Shown here piece after piece: positions 5,853 to 6,166 of a stretch of DNA of 6,166 bases. Numbering within the stretch: position 1 is the stretch's first letter; every line of letters starts with the position of its first letter. Source of the DNA: Cellulomonadaceae bacterium (lineage in GTDB: Bacteria; Actinomycetota; Actinomycetes; Actinomycetales; Cellulomonadaceae); contig JAITCK010000088.1 of assembly GCA_031283115.1 (NCBI GenBank), positions 1-6,166 of the forward strand. The letters run 5' to 3'. Below the pieces are notes generated by a model. That model was not told where the DNA came from. It saw only the letters and a list, made by a program, of their open reading frames with translations, and did no database searches. The position numbers were made by a program, and so were the translations under genes.

Positions 5853-6166
5853 CGAGGACCTTGTTGCCGTCGTGGGTGACGGTCAGGTCGATGCGGGTGG
5901 TGCGGGCTTCCGCGTCGATGGCGCCGACGGTGGCGGTCACTTCGACGGGCACGTCGCCGCTGGCAGGGACAGGGATGGGGCGGGTGAAGCGGGTCTGGTA
6001 GTCGATGACGCGGCCCGGGTCACCCGCCCATTCTTCGACGATGCTCACGGCGGCCCCCATGGTCAACATGCCGTGGACGATGACGTTGTCTAAGCCCACA
6101 CCCTGGGCGAAGGCTTGATCCCAGTGGATGCGGTTGAAGTCGCCTGACGCGCCCGCGTAACGGATC
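5824..6166 (-). CDS. MaoC-family (R)-specific hydratase, HadB-like (C-terminal 113 residues, partial)
   Basis: MaoC-type hot-dog-fold hydratases add water to or remove it from (R)-3-hydroxyacyl/enoyl thioesters. The visible part reads inward from the right edge: YAGASGDFNRIHWDQAFA, then VHGMLTMGAA, IDYQTRFTRPIPVP and a C-terminal beta region ending SQAQVRL. The hydratase 2 motif is recognisable with its catalytic Asp (SGD) and His (RIH), at visible residues 9 and 14; the usual Pro of GDxNPxH is Arg. The pattern resembles mycobacterial HadB, a fatty-acid-elongation dehydratase encoded upstream of tRNA-Trp-secE-nusG, but such genes also occur in actinobacteria without mycolic acids, so no mycolate role is claimed. 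The open frame continues past the right edge; the GTG at 6097-6099 is inside the conserved domain and is not the start. The stop (5824-5826) lies inside the end of the convergent LacI-type gene. Confidence 0.9.
   Translation of the reverse strand, partial: IRYAGASGDFNRIHWDQAFAQGVGLDNVIVHGMLTMGAAVSIVEEWAGDPGRVIDYQTRFTRPIPVPASGDVPVEVTATVGAIDAEARTTRIDLTVTHDGNKVLAKSQAQVRL

Noticed and set aside
1..6166. Search for CRISPR repeats, insertion sequences, toxin-antitoxin or defence genes
   Set aside because: No direct-repeat array, transposase, flanking repeats or small gene pair is visible. tRNA-Trp is intact, with no duplicated 3' end or integrase in the window to suggest an attachment site in use.

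Overview
The window looks like the chromosome of a high-GC actinobacterium. The NusG has a long acidic N-terminal extension, several genes start with GTG, and the G/C-rich codons produce many spurious antisense ORFs. The gene order tRNA-Trp, secE, nusG, rplK is the usual actinobacterial one. SecE has Ser where most bacteria have Trp in the ELKKVxxPTR motif. From memory, some Micrococcales have Thr there, so I lean towards that order, but the genus cannot be fixed from sequence alone.

Layout, read mostly on the minus strand from the right edge: (1) a MaoC/HadB-like (R)-hydratase, its N-terminus off the right edge (5824-6166, -); (2) a LacI/GalR-family regulator on the plus strand (4677-5852), meeting the hydratase tail to tail with a 29-bp overlap; (3) an 87-bp divergent intergenic region holding a 22-bp CG-centred dyad; (4) a 12-TM MFS permease (3186-4589, -); (5) murB, one base after the permease stop and so probably translationally coupled to it; (6) a 188-bp spacer with a good promoter; (7) tRNA-Trp(CCA), then secE and nusG, apparently one transcription unit; (8) a 209-bp spacer with a second promoter and a leader of about 128 nt; (9) the first 110 codons of rplK (ribosomal protein L11), running off the left edge.

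The right half suggests a local regulator-transporter pair: the LacI-type protein probably controls the divergent permease and, through it, may influence murB (peptidoglycan precursor synthesis). The left half is housekeeping: protein export (SecE), transcription elongation (NusG), Trp tRNA and ribosomal protein synthesis. There is no gene-free stretch longer than about 210 bases. I see no mobile element, CRISPR array, defence system or clearly new system. The most interesting points are the coupling of an uncharacterised LacI-MFS pair to murB, the candidate operator, and an atypical Gly/Ser-rich stretch in the regulator core.
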